This document shows, piece after piece, positions 51,955-62,208 of a stretch of 64,000 bases of DNA. Positions within the stretch are counted from its first letter, which is position 1. Each line of letters starts with the position of its first letter. The notes beneath the pieces are model-generated. The model did no database searches and had not been told where the DNA came from. It saw only the letters and a program-made list of their open reading frames with translations. The position numbers and the translations under genes are program-made. This stretch comes from Nonomuraea dietziae (lineage in GTDB: Bacteria > Actinomycetota > Actinomycetes > Streptosporangiales > Streptosporangiaceae), in the NCBI RefSeq assembly GCF_014195505.1, contig NZ_JACIBV010000001.1, positions 2,232,001 to 2,296,000 on the forward strand, given 5' to 3'.

Positions 51955-51958
<4 letters not shown>
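50993..51958 (-). CDS. PfkB-family carbohydrate kinase (fructokinase-like)
   Basis: A 321-residue kinase, start ATG 51958 overlapping the ATPase stop (ATGA). N-terminal VSCGEALIDLVP and PGGSPANVAVGLGRLG are the first PfkB signature; VRVTDTVGAGDAFMSGLLAAL is the second, with the catalytic Asp. It phosphorylates a sugar with ATP, most likely fructose produced by the polyol dehydrogenases of this locus. It is the last gene of the transporter operon. Confidence 0.92.
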
Positions 51959-53082
<1,124 letters not shown>

Positions 53083-53093
53083 CGATCTCTCCA

Positions 53094-54107
53094 TCACTCC
53101 TGTGGCCGGACAACCGCCTTGACCACCTCGGGATCGCGGCCGCCGGCCTTGAGCGCCTGCTCCACCTCGGCCAGGCCGTAGTGTCCTGTGACCAGCGCGT
53201 CCAGCTGGACGCGTCCCGAGGCGGCGAGCGCGATGGCCCGCGGCCAGGTGTTGGCGTAGCGGAAGGTGCCCGTCACCTCGAGCTCGCGGGTCTGCACGTG
53301 GGCCAGCGGCAGCGGGATCTCCTCGCCGCCCATGCCGACGAGGACCACGCGCCCCGCCCTGGCGACCGCCCTGACGGCCTCCCCGATGGCGGCTGGATGG
53401 CCCGAGCACTCCAGCAGCACGTCGGGGTCGAACCCGGCTTCGGACAGACGGCCGTCCCGCACGTCGAGGGTCGCGCTCGCCCCCAGCTCGCGGGCCAGCC
53501 GAAGCCGGACGGGGTTGACGTCCGTGATCATCACCTCGACGGCGCCGAAGGCGAGCGCGGCCTGCATGCACAGCAGCCCGACCGGGCCCGCGCCGGTGAC
53601 CAGCACGCGGGTGCCCGGCCCGACCCGCGCCTTCGCGCAGGCCCACACGCCCACCGACAGCGGCTCGATCAGGGCGGCCGCGTCGTCCGACAGGCTGTCG
53701 GGAACGGCGTAGGCGAATTCCTCCCTGACGACGACGTACTCGCTGAAGGCGCCGTCGATCGGAGGAGTGCCGAAGAAGCGCATCCGCGGGCAAAGGTTGT
53801 AGCGGCCCGCCAGGCACTGCGGGCAGGTGAAGTCGGGCACGCCCGGTTCCAGCGAGACCCGCTGCCCCTGGCGGTGGCGGGTGGCCCCCGCTCCGCCGGC
53901 GACCACCGTCCCCGACGGCTCGTGGCCGAGCACGAGCGGGGACTCCACCACGAAGTCGCCGATCCTGCCGTGCTCGTAGTAGTGCACGTCCGAGCCGCAC
54001 GTGCCGACCGAGTCGACCCGTACGAGCACCTCGCGGTGGCCTGGCTCGGGTCGCGGCCGCTCCTCCAACTGGATCTCGCCGACGCCATGAAGTACGGCTG
54101 CGCGCAT
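53094..54107 (-). CDS. Zinc-dependent polyol (sorbitol/xylitol-type) dehydrogenase
   Basis: A 337-residue medium-chain dehydrogenase. GTCGSDVHYYEHGRIGDFVV holds the catalytic-zinc Cys and the sorbitol-dehydrogenase-like HYY; GHEPSGTV supplies the His/Glu pair. PDFTCPQCLAGRYNLCPRM has structural-zinc cysteines, and VTGAGPVGLLCMQAAL is the NAD loop. It would oxidise an imported polyol to a ketose (for example sorbitol to fructose, xylitol to xylulose). It is embedded between permease and ATPase genes of the operon. Confidence 0.92.
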   Translation of the reverse strand: MRAAVLHGVGEIQLEERPRPEPGHREVLVRVDSVGTCGSDVHYYEHGRIGDFVVESPLVLGHEPSGTVVAGGAGATRHRQGQRVSLEPGVPDFTCPQCLAGRYNLCPRMRFFGTPPIDGAFSEYVVVREEFAYAVPDSLSDDAAALIEPLSVGVWACAKARVGPGTRVLVTGAGPVGLLCMQAALAFGAVEVMITDVNPVRLRLARELGASATLDVRDGRLSEAGFDPDVLLECSGHPAAIGEAVRAVARAGRVVLVGMGGEEIPLPLAHVQTRELEVTGTFRYANTWPRAIALAASGRVQLDALVTGHYGLAEVEQALKAGGRDPEVVKAVVRPQE

Positions 54108-54113
54108 GGCTTC

Positions 54114-54989
54114 CTACTCTCCGGTGACAGCGCCGAGGGTGAGCCCGGTGACCAGCCACCGGCGTACGGCCAGGCCGGCGAGCATCATCGGCACGACCAC
54201 GATCGTGCCGATGGCCGTGAGCTGGCCCCAGTCGACGCCCGTCTGGGTGACCAGCTGGGAGGCGGCGATCGGGAGGGTCTGGGAGTTCGGCCCGGAGAAG
54301 ACCACGGCGAACGCGTAGTCGTTCCAGGCGAAGACGAGGCACAGGATGAAGGTGGTGACCAGTCCCGACTTGGTCAGCGGCAGGACGACCGTCCAGAAGG
54401 CCTGCCAGCGGGTGCAGCCGGCGACCAGCGCCGACTCCTCCAGCGAGGCCGGCACCTCGGCGAAGAACGCGCTCATCAGCCAGATGGCGAACGGCAGGTT
54501 GAAGGTGAGGTAGGCCAGTACCAGCCCTGGAATGGAGTCGATCAGGCCGAGCCCGCGGAAGATGAGGAACAGCGGGACGACGACCGCCGCGATCGGCGCC
54601 ATGCGGGTCGAGATGATCCAGAAGGCCAGGTGCCGCTTGCCGCGCATCTGGGTCCGCGCAAGGCCGTAGCCTGCCAGCGCGCCCAGGCAGACCGCGAGCA
54701 GCGCGGAGATCCCGGCGGCGAGCACACTGTGCCAGATGTAGGGGCCGAGGTTGTTCGGTCCGGAGAACAGGTTGCGGTAGTTGTCCAGGGTCGGCGCGAA
54801 CAGGATCTGGGGCGTGGCGGCGGTCACGTCCGTGCGGTTCTTGAACGACGACAGCAGCATCCACAGCAGCGGGACCAGCGTCCAGAGCAGCGCCAGGGCG
54901 AGCAGGAGCACCACGAGCCAGCGCGAGCGGCGGCTGGTGGCCTCGAGCGGGGACTGTGGCGCCTTTCGCGCGGCGGTGACGGTGCTCAT
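54114..54989 (-). CDS. Sugar/polyol ABC transporter permease (MalG-like)
   Basis: A 291-residue inner-membrane permease with six transmembrane helices and the EAA loop ESALVAGCTRWQAFWTVVLPLTKSGL that docks with the ATPase. The start at ATG 54989 overlaps the preceding permease stop by 4 bp. Together with the MalF-like protein it forms the channel for the imported carbohydrate. Confidence 0.94.
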   Translation of the reverse strand: MSTVTAARKAPQSPLEATSRRSRWLVVLLLALALLWTLVPLLWMLLSSFKNRTDVTAATPQILFAPTLDNYRNLFSGPNNLGPYIWHSVLAAGISALLAVCLGALAGYGLARTQMRGKRHLAFWIISTRMAPIAAVVVPLFLIFRGLGLIDSIPGLVLAYLTFNLPFAIWLMSAFFAEVPASLEESALVAGCTRWQAFWTVVLPLTKSGLVTTFILCLVFAWNDYAFAVVFSGPNSQTLPIAASQLVTQTGVDWGQLTAIGTIVVVPMMLAGLAVRRWLVTGLTLGAVTGE

Positions 54990-55921
54990 CGGGTCAGCCC
55001 CCTCACGTCCAGCAGCCGGACGAAGGTGCGGGCGATGATGATCGAGAAGGCCAGCATCGCCAGGCCGATCGCCGCGGCGTAGCCGAGGTCGAAGAAGCGG
55101 AACGCCGTCTCGTACAGCCGGACAGGGACGATCTTGGTCGCGTCGGCGGGCCCGCCTCCGGTGGTGACCCAGATGATGTCGAAGTAGCGGATGGCGTCCA
55201 TCGACCGGATGAGCAGCGCGACGAGCAGCACGTTCGAGATCGCGGGGAAGATGATGTAGCGCAGCGCCATCCACCCGCCGGCCCCGTCGACGGCGGCCGC
55301 CTCCCGCACCGACTGCGGCACGCTCGACAGGCCCGCGAGCGTGATCAGCGCGATCAGCGGCGTCCACTCCCACACGTCCATCAGCACGACCGCCGCGAAG
55401 GCGGTGGCCGGGCTGCCGAGGATGTCGCCGCCGTAGCCGAGCGAGCGCAGCACCCAGGCGTACAGGCCGAAGGTCGAGTCGGTGAGGTAACGGCCCAGCA
55501 GCCCCACGATCGAGGGCGCGGCGAACATGGGCAGCAGCAGCAGGCCGAGCAGGATGTTGCGCCCGCGCAGCACCCGGTACAGGCACAGCGCGATCCCGAT
55601 GCCCAGGACCATCTCGAGCCCCACGGTGAGCACGAAGTAGACGATCGTGCGAAGCCACGACATCCACATGTCGGCGTCGGTGAAGAAGCGCACCCAGTTG
55701 GTGAGGCCCACCACGTCGAGCGCCACGCCGCCCAGCAGCCTGACGCGGGAGAAGCTCATCGCGATCAGCGCGAGGAAGGGCACGATGGACAGCGCGGCCA
55801 GCAGGATCAGGCCAGGCGTCATCATCCTGCCCTCGAAGCCGACCCGCGGCTGCCTCGGGGCGCGCGTCGCGGGCCTGGCGGCCTGGCCGAGCACCGGTGA
55901 GGAGGCCGCTCGGTGCGCCAT
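54986..55921 (-). CDS. Sugar/polyol ABC transporter permease (MalF-like)
   Basis: A 311-residue permease with six predicted transmembrane helices after a ~30-residue cytoplasmic tail, and the EAA loop REAAAVDGAGGWMALRYIIFPAISNVL. It starts at ATG 55921 immediately next to the binding-protein stop. It pairs with the MalG-like permease; such pairs import mono- and disaccharides or polyols. Confidence 0.94.
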   Translation of the reverse strand: MAHRAASSPVLGQAARPATRAPRQPRVGFEGRMMTPGLILLAALSIVPFLALIAMSFSRVRLLGGVALDVVGLTNWVRFFTDADMWMSWLRTIVYFVLTVGLEMVLGIGIALCLYRVLRGRNILLGLLLLPMFAAPSIVGLLGRYLTDSTFGLYAWVLRSLGYGGDILGSPATAFAAVVLMDVWEWTPLIALITLAGLSSVPQSVREAAAVDGAGGWMALRYIIFPAISNVLLVALLIRSMDAIRYFDIIWVTTGGGPADATKIVPVRLYETAFRFFDLGYAAAIGLAMLAFSIIIARTFVRLLDVRGLTR

Positions 55922-57385
55922 CTAGGCCACCCACCCTCGCGCCACGATCTGGTCCACCCGCGACTTGATCGACCGCATCGCCTCCTCCGGCGACGCGCCG
56001 CCTGTGAGCATGCGGGACAGCTGGGTGAAGATCGCGGTGTTGCACTCGTTCCACATCGGGATCTTGGGTCGCAGGCCGATGCGGTCGGCCTGCCAGGCCT
56101 GCCGTACGGCGGCGGCCGTGAGCATGTTGGGCATCTGCGAGGGCCGCTGCTCGGCCGCGCGCACCTCGGGCAGTTCGTAGACGGAGGTGCGCGTCGGGGT
56201 GCCCCCGCCCGCCTTGCTCTTGAGATTGGCGAGCTGGGTCTGCGGCGAGGTGGCCCACACCAGGAACAGCCAGGCCGCGCCGCGCTCGTTGGGCAGCGTG
56301 TTCGCGCTGATCGCCACGCCGGTGCCGCCGTACATGTTCGCCGTGCCCGCGGGGCCCTTCGGCAGCGCCGCGTAGCCGACCTTTCCCGGCAGCACCTGCT
56401 CGTTGCTGGCCGCGAACTCGTGCCAGTTGGGGCACATCGCGAGCCGTCCCGCGCGGAAGGCGGCGCCGACGCCGTCCCAGTCCCACGTCTTCGAGGCGGG
56501 GTCGGCGATGCCGAGCAGGCGCTGGTAGAACGCCGCGCCCGCGATCGCGGCGTCGGCGTCGAGACGGCACGGGCCGGGGTCGCGCGCCCCCAGCCGCCCG
56601 ACCTCCTTGCCGTTGTCGAAATAGGTCCCGCCGTAGGACCACAGCACGTTGCTGAAGTCGTTCATCAAGGAGTCGTGCTGACGGGCCTGGTGGCCGGTGC
56701 CGTACCTGACGTCCGAGGTGGCGTTCTTGTTGAACCACTCGGCCATGCGGAAGTACTCCTCCCACGTCCGGTCACCGCCGGGGGCAGGATCGAAGCCGAG
56801 GTCTGCGGCCATGCGGCCGCGGTACTTGTCGAACAGGTCGCGCCGGTACTGCCAGATCATCGTCGGCGCGTCGTACGGCAGGGCGTAGACCGGTCCCGCG
56901 TCGACGAACCGGCCCGCGGCGTCCAACTGGGCGGGGATGAAGTCCTCGACGCCGCCCGGCAGGTCGGGCAGGTTCGGGTCGGCCTGCAGCGTCCGCAGGT
57001 CCACCAGCCCGCGCTGGTACGGCGCGAGCACCTGGTAGGGGTCGGCGTAGATCACCTGGTACTGGGCCCGGCCCGAGGCCAGATCGAGTGCGACCCGCTG
57101 GACCAGCGCGGTCAGCTCGAGCGTCACGATCCTGACGTCGATGCCTGTCAGGTCGGTGAAGGGGCGGATGTCGGCGGCGATGGCCGCGGTGGGCGCGGTG
57201 TTCTCCGAGATGAAGTTCAAGGTGGTGCCCTGGTACTGGCGCCACTGGTCGCCGCCGGCCGTTCGCGGCGCGTCGCCGCGGGCCCCGCAGGCGGTCACAC
57301 CACCGCCCAGAGTCAGCGCGGCCCCTGCGGCCAGGGCGCCTCTGAGGACGTCGCGTCTACTGGGCTGGTCCACTGTCCACTGCAC
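55922..57385 (-). CDS. ABC transporter substrate-binding lipoprotein
   Basis: A 487-residue extracellular solute-binding protein (family 1). A twin-arginine-like motif SRRDVLRG and a lipobox GGVTACG mark it as a lipid-anchored, probably Tat-exported protein. The mature part has the alternating lobes of this family, with AWLFLVWATSPQTQ near the end. GTG 57385 is used; GTG 57373 is equally possible because the G-rich ribosome site sits directly before 57385. The ligand is inferred to be a polyol from the operon enzymes. Confidence 0.92.
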   Translation of the reverse strand: MQWTVDQPSRRDVLRGALAAGAALTLGGGVTACGARGDAPRTAGGDQWRQYQGTTLNFISENTAPTAAIAADIRPFTDLTGIDVRIVTLELTALVQRVALDLASGRAQYQVIYADPYQVLAPYQRGLVDLRTLQADPNLPDLPGGVEDFIPAQLDAAGRFVDAGPVYALPYDAPTMIWQYRRDLFDKYRGRMAADLGFDPAPGGDRTWEEYFRMAEWFNKNATSDVRYGTGHQARQHDSLMNDFSNVLWSYGGTYFDNGKEVGRLGARDPGPCRLDADAAIAGAAFYQRLLGIADPASKTWDWDGVGAAFRAGRLAMCPNWHEFAASNEQVLPGKVGYAALPKGPAGTANMYGGTGVAISANTLPNERGAAWLFLVWATSPQTQLANLKSKAGGGTPTRTSVYELPEVRAAEQRPSQMPNMLTAAAVRQAWQADRIGLRPKIPMWNECNTAIFTQLSRMLTGGASPEEAMRSIKSRVDQIVARGWVA

Positions 57386-57436
57386 CCCCCGGCTGCCGCA
57401 GCGGGTAATAGCAATGAAAACAGGCTTTCTCTTTTA

Positions 57437-57465
57437 AATATCAATGTAAACGCACATGTGATATT
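57437..57465. promoter_or_regulatory. Operator candidate AATATCAATG-N8-CAT(G)TGATATT
   Basis: A near-perfect inverted repeat in an AT-rich island (~57400-57490) between the binding-protein and xylulokinase starts. Arms AATATCA / TGATATT are exact, with ATG/CAT extending inward around one extra base. It is well placed for a carbohydrate repressor controlling both divergent units; no regulator gene lies in the locus. Confidence 0.5.
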
Positions 57466-57545
57466 TTCTCGAATTCAATATGATAATTTTGTCCTTGCTG
57501 GTCAGCGGCGCTCTCATGACCGCCGCCGTACACTCGGGGCGCGTG

Positions 57546-58979
57546 ATGACACTGGTCGCAGGCGTCGATTCATCGACCCAGAACTGCAAGGTCGTGATAC
57601 GGGAAGTCGCCACCGGCGGGCTCGTCCGATCGGGCAGGGCGGGCCATCCCCAGGGCACCGAGGTGGACCCCGCGCTCTGGTGGGAGGCCATGCGGGCGGC
57701 GATCGCCGACGCGGGCGGCATCGACGACGTCGCGGCGCTCGCGATCGCGGGGCAGCAGCACGGCCTCATCGCCCTCGACCGCGACGGCCACGTCATCAGG
57801 CCCGCCCTGCTCTGGAACGACACGCGGTCGGCCGCCGCCGCCCACGACCTGGCCGCCGAAGTCGGCGCCGGCGCCTACGCCAGGAGGACCGGCACCGTTC
57901 CCGTGGCCTCCTTCACCGCCGGCAAGCTGCGCTGGCTGCGCGATCACGAGCCGGACAACGCCGCGAGGGTCGCCGCCGTCGCGCTGCCGCACGACTGGCT
58001 GACCTGGCGGCTGCGCGGGTACGGCCCGGCCGGTTCGGCCCCCCTCGGGCCCGATCTCGACGCGCTCGTGACCGACAGGTCCGAGGCGAGCGGGACGGCC
58101 TACTGGAATCCGTTCACCGGCGACTACGATCTCGAGCTGCTCGAGCTGGCCCTGGGACACTCGGCGATCGTTCCCAGGGTGCTCGGGCCCGCCGAGCGCG
58201 CGGGCACCGTCGCCGGAGCCTCGACCGTCCTCGGCCCCGGCGCGGGCGACAACGCGGCGGGAGCGCTCGGCCTCGGCGCCTCCGGCGGCGACGTCGTCGT
58301 CTCCATCGGCACCAGCGGCACCGTCTTCGCCGTGACCGACCGTCCGACCTGCGACGAGAGCGGCACCGTCGCCGGATTCGCCGACGCGAGCGGATCGTTC
58401 CTGCCGCTCATCGCGACCTTGAACGCGGCCCGTGTGCTCGACGCCGTCGCGGGCTTGCTCGACGTCGATCACGACGGGCTCGGCGGGCTCGCGCTCGAAG
58501 CCCCTCCTGGCGCGCACGGACTGGTGCTCCTGCCGTATTTCGAAGGGGAGCGCACGCCCGACCTGCCCGACGCCACGGCGACGCTCTTCGGGATGACGCT
58601 CGCCGCCACCACCCGGCCGGCGCTGGCGCGCGCCGCGATCGAGGGCATGCTGTGCGGCCTGGCCGACGGCCTCGAAGCCGTCCGCGGCCAGGGGGTCGCG
58701 TGCGAGCGCGTGCTGCTGATCGGCGGGGCCGCCCAGAACGCCGCCGTGCAGCGGACCGCGGCGCAGACGTTCGAGCCGCCCGTCGTCGTTCCCGAACCCG
58801 GCGAGTACGTCGCCGACGGAGCCGCGGTCCAGGCGGCATGGGCGCTCACCGGTGATCGGCCGCGCTGGCCGGTGTCCATCGCCGCCGAACCCGCGCCCGA
58901 CCACCAGCCGGTCATCAGGCGGCAGTACGCCCGCTACGCGACCGCCGGCCGGCTCAGCCCGCCAGCCACCGCACCGTAG
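57546..58979 (+). CDS. Xylulokinase (FGGY family)
   Basis: A 477-residue FGGY kinase. [15 protein letters not shown] is the phosphate-1 loop, [13 protein letters not shown] and [10 protein letters not shown] match xylulokinase substrate segments, [14 protein letters not shown] is phosphate-2, and [14 protein letters not shown] the adenosine loop. It converts D-xylulose to xylulose 5-phosphate, draining ketose made by the locus dehydrogenases into the pentose-phosphate pathway. A TACACT -10 box at 57529-57534 is 8 bp before GTG 57543, so that codon, directly before ATG 57546, may be a leaderless start. The 3' end overlaps the convergent dehydrogenase by 26 bp. Confidence 0.93.
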   Translation: MTLVAGVDSSTQNCKVVIREVATGGLVRSGRAGHPQGTEVDPALWWEAMRAAIADAGGIDDVAALAIAGQQHGLIALDRDGHVIRPALLWNDTRSAAAAHDLAAEVGAGAYARRTGTVPVASFTAGKLRWLRDHEPDNAARVAAVALPHDWLTWRLRGYGPAGSAPLGPDLDALVTDRSEASGTAYWNPFTGDYDLELLELALGHSAIVPRVLGPAERAGTVAGASTVLGPGAGDNAAGALGLGASGGDVVVSIGTSGTVFAVTDRPTCDESGTVAGFADASGSFLPLIATLNAARVLDAVAGLLDVDHDGLGGLALEAPPGAHGLVLLPYFEGERTPDLPDATATLFGMTLAATTRPALARAAIEGMLCGLADGLEAVRGQGVACERVLLIGGAAQNAAVQRTAAQTFEPPVVVPEPGEYVADGAAVQAAWALTGDRPRWPVSIAAEPAPDHQPVIRRQYARYATAGRLSPPATAP

Positions 58980-60426
58980 CGCGGGCGCCCTCGGCGTGCA
59001 GCGATTCGAGCACGCGCAGGTACGGCGCGACGAACCGCTCGTCGTCGGCGAGGTCGCCGAACAACTCCCTGTCCTCGATGAAGGCCGTGGGCCGTTGGCG
59101 CTGCGCCTTCGCGGCCGCCATGAGCCGGTCCCCCAGCCGGTCGACGACCACGATCGGCTCGCCTGACTCGTCGCTCCCTTCGGCGTACCTGGCCCAGCTG
59201 GCCACCACGGCGGCCGCGCGCGTCACCGGGCCGCCACGCGCCAGTTGCTCGCGCACCACGGGAAGCAGCCACTTCGGGATCCGGTCCGACGACTCGGCGC
59301 ACAGCCGTGCCAGCGTGTCGCGCACCTCCGCGTTGGAGAACCTCTCGACGAGGGTCCGCTTGTAGCCGTCCAGGTCCACCCCCGGCACAGGGCGGAGCGT
59401 CGGGGTGGCCTCGAGGTCCATGTAGTCGAGCAGGAACTTCGCCAGCGCGGGGTCGGTGGCCGCCTCGTGGACGTACCGGTGGCCGCCGAGGTACCCGAAG
59501 TAGCACAGCGCCTGGTGTCCGGCGTTGAGCAGGCGCAGCTTCATCAGCTCGTACGGCTCCACGTCCCCGACGACCTGGACCCCCGCCTCCTCGAACGGAG
59601 GGCGCCCGCGGGAGAAGTCGTTCTCCAGCACCCACTGCGTGAAGGGCTCGCAGGTGACGGGCCAGGCGTCCAGGATGCCGAACAGCTCGGCCACCGCTTC
59701 TCGGTCCTCGTCGGTGGTGACGGGGGTGATGCGGTCGACCATGGAGTTGGGGAAGGCGACGGCGGCCTCGATCCAGTCGGCGAGCCCGTCGTCGACCAGC
59801 CGGGCGAACGCCGTGAAGGAGTGGCGCGCGACCTCACCGTTCCCCTGGATGTTGTCGCAGGACATCACGGTGAACGGGACGAGTCCGCGGGCCCTGCGGC
59901 GGCGCAGGGCCTCGGTCACCAGCCCGAACACCGTGGCGGGGATCGCGCCGGGCTCCAGGTCGGCGCGGATCGCCGGGGCCTGCGCGTCGAAGGCCCCCGT
60001 GACCGGGTGGATGTTGTAGCCGCCCTCGGTGACGGTCAGAGAGACGATGCGCACCGAGGGATCGGCCATCTTCTCGATGACCGCTTCGGGGTCGTCGGGG
60101 GCGAAGAGGTAGTCGATGATCGACCCGATGACGCGGGCCTCACGGGTTCCGTCGGGGTGCTTCAGCACGAGGGTGTAGAGGCCGTCCTGAGCGGTCAGCG
60201 CGTCACGCATCCGCGCGTCGCCGGGCAGGAGGCCGACACCGCAGATCGCCCAGTCGTGCGCCTTGCCCTCGTTCATCAGCCGGTCGAGGTACATCGCCTG
60301 GTGGGCGCGGTGGAACCCGCCCACGCCGATGTGCACGATGCCGGCCGTGAGCCGGGAGCGGTCGTAGGACGGCACCGCCACGGTCTCGGACAGCGCGGCG
60401 ACCGTCTCCTGCGTCAGTGCTGTCAC
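58954..60426 (-). CDS. Mannitol 2-dehydrogenase/fructuronate reductase family protein
   Basis: A 490-residue polyol-specific long-chain dehydrogenase from GTG 60426. [19 protein letters not shown] is the N-terminal NAD-binding segment, and [18 protein letters not shown] and [13 protein letters not shown] are family hallmarks. [18 protein letters not shown] contains the catalytic-helix His. It would interconvert mannitol and fructose, or arabitol and xylulose. Fructose or xylulose would feed the PfkB kinase and xylulokinase of the same locus. It is transcribed from its own promoter region, convergent to xylulokinase. Confidence 0.94.
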   Translation of the reverse strand: MTALTQETVAALSETVAVPSYDRSRLTAGIVHIGVGGFHRAHQAMYLDRLMNEGKAHDWAICGVGLLPGDARMRDALTAQDGLYTLVLKHPDGTREARVIGSIIDYLFAPDDPEAVIEKMADPSVRIVSLTVTEGGYNIHPVTGAFDAQAPAIRADLEPGAIPATVFGLVTEALRRRRARGLVPFTVMSCDNIQGNGEVARHSFTAFARLVDDGLADWIEAAVAFPNSMVDRITPVTTDEDREAVAELFGILDAWPVTCEPFTQWVLENDFSRGRPPFEEAGVQVVGDVEPYELMKLRLLNAGHQALCYFGYLGGHRYVHEAATDPALAKFLLDYMDLEATPTLRPVPGVDLDGYKRTLVERFSNAEVRDTLARLCAESSDRIPKWLLPVVREQLARGGPVTRAAAVVASWARYAEGSDESGEPIVVVDRLGDRLMAAAKAQRQRPTAFIEDRELFGDLADDERFVAPYLRVLESLHAEGARATVRWLAG

Positions 60427-60504
60427 CCCTGGACATCTCCCCCATGGTCAGCATCGCCCACCCCCGGAGGATTCAAACGCGCGTCCGGCGGCAGGACCGA
60501 CAAG

Positions 60505-60550
60505 TGAGCACAGATGTTCATATGTCCGATTGACTGAGCAGAAATGAGCA
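60505..60550. promoter_or_regulatory. Three direct repeats of TGAGCA upstream of divergent genes
   Basis: TGAGCA occurs at 60505, 60535 and 60545 (spacings 30 and 10) around an AT-richer core ATGTTCATATG, in the 183-bp gap between the dehydrogenase and phosphodiesterase genes. Spacing in near multiples of a helical turn suggests a regulator site; no regulator is identified. Confidence 0.35.
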
Positions 60551-60609
60551 CTATATGGTCGCGGCGGCCCTCACTGGCGAGGCCGCACCACCCCCTGAAG
60601 GAGAAAGCC

Positions 60610-61653
60610 ATGTCCCCCTTCTCACGTCGCGACCTGTTCCGCACCAGTGCGGCCGCCGCCACGGTGGCCGCCGGCGCCGGCCTGCTGCCCGCCACCGCCG
60701 CCGCCACCACCGCCACCTCCGATGCGGCCGGCCGCCCGGCCGCATCGGTGCGGGTGGTGACGTGGAACATCTACAAGGGCGGCCACGGCATCGGGGCGGG
60801 CAACCTGCCGCACGCGCTCGACCAGCTCGTGGAGCTGCGGCCGGACATCTACCTCGCGGTCGAGACCTACGGCTCGGGCGAGGCGATCCGCGAGGCGCTG
60901 TCGCGCGGCGCCGGCCACGGCAGGTACACCGGCGTGCAGATCACCGACAGGCCCGCGGGCAAGGACAACCTGTGGATCTTCACCCATCTGCCCGTCGCCC
61001 ACGTCTATCCCAAGCCCGCGGGCGGCACGCACATCACCGACTTCAACCTCGGCGGCATCCGCGTACGGCTGGCCGACGGGCAGCAGCTGAACGCCTTCGT
61101 CACCTGGATCAACTACACCGACCCGTGGGTCGGCTACCTCATCGACGAGAACGCCGCGGGCGTCAGGGCGGGGCTCACCCCCCGGCACACCGCCGAGCAG
61201 GTCGTGGCCGCCGACCAGCGCCAGACCGCGCAGCTCAGGGAGATCGTCGACCGGCATCTGCCCGCCATGCTCGCGGGCAACACCGATCCCCTTGTGATCG
61301 GCGGCGACCTCAACACCGTGCCCGCCGAGGACTGGAGCGCCACCTGGGCGGCGGCCCCCAACCATCTCGGCACGAGTTACCCGCTCACCGCGACGAAGGT
61401 CGTCACCGACGCCGGGTTCGTCGACACCTTCCGCGCCGCGCACCCCGACGCGGGCGCGGTGGAGGGCAGGACCTGGTCGCCGCTGCCGACCGAGCGGCTC
61501 ATCACCCCGCAGCGCATCGACATGATCTTCGCCAGGGGCCCGGTCGCCGTCGAGGGCGCCCAGGTCGTCGACCAGCGGATGCGCCGCCATGGCCCCGGCA
61601 CGTTCTACTCCGACCACGCCGCCGTCCTCGCCGACCTTCGTCTCTCCCGCTAG
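60610..61653 (+). CDS. Tat-exported endonuclease/exonuclease/phosphatase (EEP) family protein
   Basis: A 347-residue protein; ATG 60610 follows GAAGGAGAAAGCC. The Tat signal SRRDLFRTSAAAATVAAG ends near residue 32. The EEP core reads VVTWNIYKGG (Asn), the Glu in YLAVETYG, VIGGDLNTVP (catalytic Asp-Asn), QRIDMIF and YSDHAAVLADL (terminal His). It probably hydrolyses a phosphodiester (nucleic acid, phosphoinositide or phospholipid head group) outside the membrane. Substrate unknown. A strong 13-bp hairpin lies in its coding sequence right after the signal peptide. Confidence 0.9.
   Translation: MSPFSRRDLFRTSAAAATVAAGAGLLPATAAATTATSDAAGRPAASVRVVTWNIYKGGHGIGAGNLPHALDQLVELRPDIYLAVETYGSGEAIREALSRGAGHGRYTGVQITDRPAGKDNLWIFTHLPVAHVYPKPAGGTHITDFNLGGIRVRLADGQQLNAFVTWINYTDPWVGYLIDENAAGVRAGLTPRHTAEQVVAADQRQTAQLREIVDRHLPAMLAGNTDPLVIGGDLNTVPAEDWSATWAAAPNHLGTSYPLTATKVVTDAGFVDTFRAAHPDAGAVEGRTWSPLPTERLITPQRIDMIFARGPVAVEGAQVVDQRMRRHGPGTFYSDHAAVLADLRLSR
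60719..60748. repeat. 13-bp perfect hairpin inside the EEP coding sequence
   Basis: CCGATGCGGCCGG and its exact complement flank a 4-nt loop, at codons ~37-47, the junction of signal peptide and mature protein. It is too long to be expected by chance even at this GC content. Confidence 0.6.
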
Positions 61654-61692
61654 CGCCCCTCCCACCGATCCTGGACCTCACCCCCGTCACCC

Positions 61693-61728
61693 GGCCGGGA
61701 CGTCACCCGGCCGGGTGACGTCCCGGCC
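61693..61728. terminator. 36-bp perfect palindrome between convergent genes
   Basis: Two 18-bp halves beginning GGCCGGGACGTCACCCGG are exact complements with no spacer. It lies between the EEP gene and the MarR gene, which converge, so a bidirectional terminator is the simplest reading. Confidence 0.75.
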
Positions 61729-61753
61729 CGCGCGAACCCGCGTGGGGCCGGCG

Positions 61754-62161
61754 CTAGCGGCCGAGCATCCGCAGCAGCAGGTCCCTGAGCTGCTCCCGCT
61801 CGGCCTCGCTCAGCGCGGCCAGCGGCTCGCCCGCGAACCCCAGTACGCCTCTCAGCTCCTCCGCCACGCCCAGACCCGCCGGGGTCAGCGTGACGTTCTT
61901 CACCCGCCGGTCGGCCGCGCCGGGTTCGCGGCTGACCAGACCGCGCCGCTCCAGCCGGTCGACGATGCCGGTGACGTTGGAGGGATCGCAGCGGAACACC
62001 TCGGCCATGCGCCGCATCGGCAGCGGCTCGCGCGCCAGGAGCACGAGAGCCTTGGCCTGCAGGGCGGTCAGCCGTCTGGCGGCCGCCGCCGCCTCGTAGC
62101 CCTCGTTGTACCTGGCCGCCACCTCGGCGAACAGGGCCACGACCTCCCGTGTCTCGCTCAT
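61754..62161 (-). CDS. MarR-family transcriptional regulator
   Basis: A 135-residue winged-helix regulator: LTALQAKALVLLAREPLPMRRMAEVF, then the recognition helix CDPSNVTGIVDRLERRGLV and wing PGAADRRVKNVTLTPAG. It diverges from the CurA-like reductase with 47 bp between starts and a palindrome in the gap, so it very probably represses that gene and itself in response to an electrophile or phenolic compound (class inference). Confidence 0.93.
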   Translation of the reverse strand: MSETREVVALFAEVAARYNEGYEAAAAARRLTALQAKALVLLAREPLPMRRMAEVFRCDPSNVTGIVDRLERRGLVSREPGAADRRVKNVTLTPAGLGVAEELRGVLGFAGEPLAALSEAEREQLRDLLLRMLGR

Positions 62162-62175
62162 GCCCTGGAGTATAG

Positions 62176-62189
62176 TTGATGTGCATCAA
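62176..62189. promoter_or_regulatory. MarR operator candidate TTGATG-N2-CATCAA
   Basis: A perfect 6-bp inverted repeat with a 2-bp spacer (extended AGTTGATG / CATCAAT) in the short gap between the divergent MarR and reductase genes, 14 bp before the MarR start. TTGAT/ATCAA palindromes are the usual MarR-family site type. Confidence 0.65.
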
Positions 62190-62208
62190 TCTTTTAGGGG
62201 AGTCAACT

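Noticed and set aside
57400..57490. Horizontally acquired segment because of low GC
   Set aside because: The AT-rich stretch is short, lies exactly in a divergent promoter and flanking genes have normal composition.
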